A model generated the notes under the pieces. It ran no database searches and was not told the DNA's origin. It worked only from the letters and a program-made list of their open reading frames with translations. Shown here piece after piece: positions 12,747-13,679 of a stretch of DNA of 13,679 nt. The stretch is taken from positions 1-13,679 of the forward strand of contig JBFFNE010000078.1 in assembly GCA_041563315.1 (NCBI GenBank), given 5' to 3'. The DNA is from JBFEYJ01 sp041563315 (GTDB taxonomy: Bacteria > Pseudomonadota > Gammaproteobacteria > Thiohalomonadales > Thiohalomonadaceae). How positions within the stretch are numbered: the stretch's first letter is position 1; each line of letters begins with the position of its first letter. A program made the translations under genes and the position numbers.

Positions 12747-13679
12747 ATGATTCATTCCATGCATGTTACTCGTCTTCTATTCCTTTGGGGAGCCGCGCTC
12801 CTCCTCACCTCGTCGTCTCTTCTGGCCAGTGACCTGAAGCCCGATGAGCAGATCATCTATTTTCCCACCAGTGCGAGCCGGGATGAGGCTGGCACATGGC
12901 GAGTCCCTGTTCATGGCTGGATCTTCGAGGCCGAACACGACTCGCTCTGGCGCCAGGGCACGGTGACCATGTTGAAGCAGAGTCTTGGCCTGAGCCCGGG
13001 GGGTGCACTGTCACAGCACCTGCAGGAGCGCGGCTGGCCGTTTCTCGTCGACAACGAGCGCGGAAAAACGATCTCGATACGCATCCAGGGCAATGCGCTC
13101 CTCCTCCCGCCCTCCGGGGCCAACGGCCACCCCCACCACGAAGTTATACTCGAGACCGACTTTCAGGCGGAGGAGATCGACAAACGGTGGCTTCACTTCG
13201 ACACCGTCATGCCGGAAGGAGATTCGCGCCAGTTTCGCGGTGCGGTGCAGTTGCTGGATAGGCGTGGGCTTTCGGTGGTTTCAGACATCGATGACACCAT
13301 CAAGCTGAGCAACGTGCTCGACAAGGAGGAGTTACTGGCGAACACCTTTCTGCGTGATTTCCAGGCCACCCCGGGCATGGGCGAGCGCTATCGACAGTGG
13401 GAGGCCGAGGGCGCGGCTTTCCACTATGTCACCGGATCTCCGTGGCAACTTTATCCCGCGCTCTCGGAGTTCCTCGTTACGGGCAGTTTTCCGCGAGGCA
13501 GCTTTGCCATGCGTAATTTCCGCCTCAAGGACGCCAGCTTCATCGACTTTCTCTCTTCTGCAGAGGAGTTCAAGGTCGCCACTCTCAGTGTGCTACTGCA
13601 GCGCTTCCCGGAGCGGCGCTTTATCCTCGTCGGCGACTCGGGCGAAAAAGACCCCGAGGTGTACGGTACTGTCGCTCGC
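12747..13679 (+). CDS. App1-type (DUF2183) phosphatase with signal peptide, partial at the right edge
   Basis: The frame is open from an ATG at 12747 (alternative Met at 12759) to the last base, giving 311 residues with the C-terminus missing. The ribosome binding site is weak. An N-terminal signal peptide is clear (hydrophobic core about 9-26, likely cleavage after Ala27), so the enzyme acts in the periplasm or beyond. The second half is the App1 catalytic domain of the HAD superfamily: the nucleophile motif SDIDDTIK (179-186, Asp180/Asp182), motif II in HYVTGSPWQLYP (226-237), PRGSFAMRNFRL (249-260), and the acidic motif FILVGDSGEKDPE (292-304). Yeast App1 is a phosphatidate phosphatase; bacterial members are mostly untested, so a lipid phosphate is only a plausible substrate. 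It is divergent from aroG. Confidence 0.92.
   Translation, partial: MIHSMHVTRLLFLWGAALLLTSSSLLASDLKPDEQIIYFPTSASRDEAGTWRVPVHGWIFEAEHDSLWRQGTVTMLKQSLGLSPGGALSQHLQERGWPFLVDNERGKTISIRIQGNALLLPPSGANGHPHHEVILETDFQAEEIDKRWLHFDTVMPEGDSRQFRGAVQLLDRRGLSVVSDIDDTIKLSNVLDKEELLANTFLRDFQATPGMGERYRQWEAEGAAFHYVTGSPWQLYPALSEFLVTGSFPRGSFAMRNFRLKDASFIDFLSSAEEFKVATLSVLLQRFPERRFILVGDSGEKDPEVYGTVAR

Noticed and set aside
1..13679. CRISPR array, tRNA, rRNA, transposase, phage or toxin-antitoxin module
   Set aside because: None of the expected repeats, cloverleaf structures or protein motifs was found on either strand.

Overview
This window looks like chromosomal DNA from a gammaproteobacterium, possibly a sulfur-oxidising or related environmental lineage. 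The strongest lineage clue is an AroG-type class I DAHP synthase that is almost colinear with the Escherichia coli enzyme. A KefB/C-type antiporter, a DsrE2-like sulfur-relay protein and a LapA-type membrane protein fit the same picture. The taxonomic call is an inference. No rRNA, tRNA, CRISPR array, transposase or intact mobile element was found.

Layout. Positions 1-1224 (minus) hold the first 408 residues of a cysteine-patterned PKD-repeat protein that runs off the left edge. Positions 1225-2187 are poorly coding, with two weak hypothetical ORFs. Positions 2221-4240 (plus) carry a short-chain dehydrogenase lacking its catalytic Ser and Tyr, a small Met/His/Trp-rich membrane protein ending in a SHOCT domain, and an ORF that appears to join the front of an enoyl-CoA hydratase to the back of a short-chain dehydrogenase. 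Positions 4322-5425 are a divergent pair: an unknown 115-residue protein and a TetR regulator. The two face each other across overlapping promoters and a near-perfect 20-bp palindrome. Positions 5860-7051 are a second divergent pair: a DsrE2-like protein and a MarR regulator.

Positions 7057-7215 contain the frameshifted tail of a UvrA-like gene, followed by a REP-like hairpin. Positions 7358-9094 (minus) encode a KefB/C-type cation:proton antiporter. Then come an SRPBCC/AHSA1-like protein, a LapA-domain membrane protein and a family-2 O-methyltransferase (all plus), the DAHP synthase (minus), and a secreted App1-type (DUF2183) phosphatase (plus) cut by the right edge.

How the genes work together. 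There is no single pathway here. The window is a patchwork of one- or two-gene units, several with their own local regulator (TetR/115-residue protein, MarR/DsrE2). It also shows wear: a decayed uvrA end, a chimeric gene and a degenerate dehydrogenase. The right third (antiporter, DAHP synthase, phosphatase) looks like ordinary core genome, and the left two thirds look accessory. I see no convincing multi-gene defence or biosynthetic system. The most unusual items are the crotonase-SDR chimera, the Ser/Tyr-less SDR, the PKD protein without a visible signal peptide, and the shared-promoter TetR pair.
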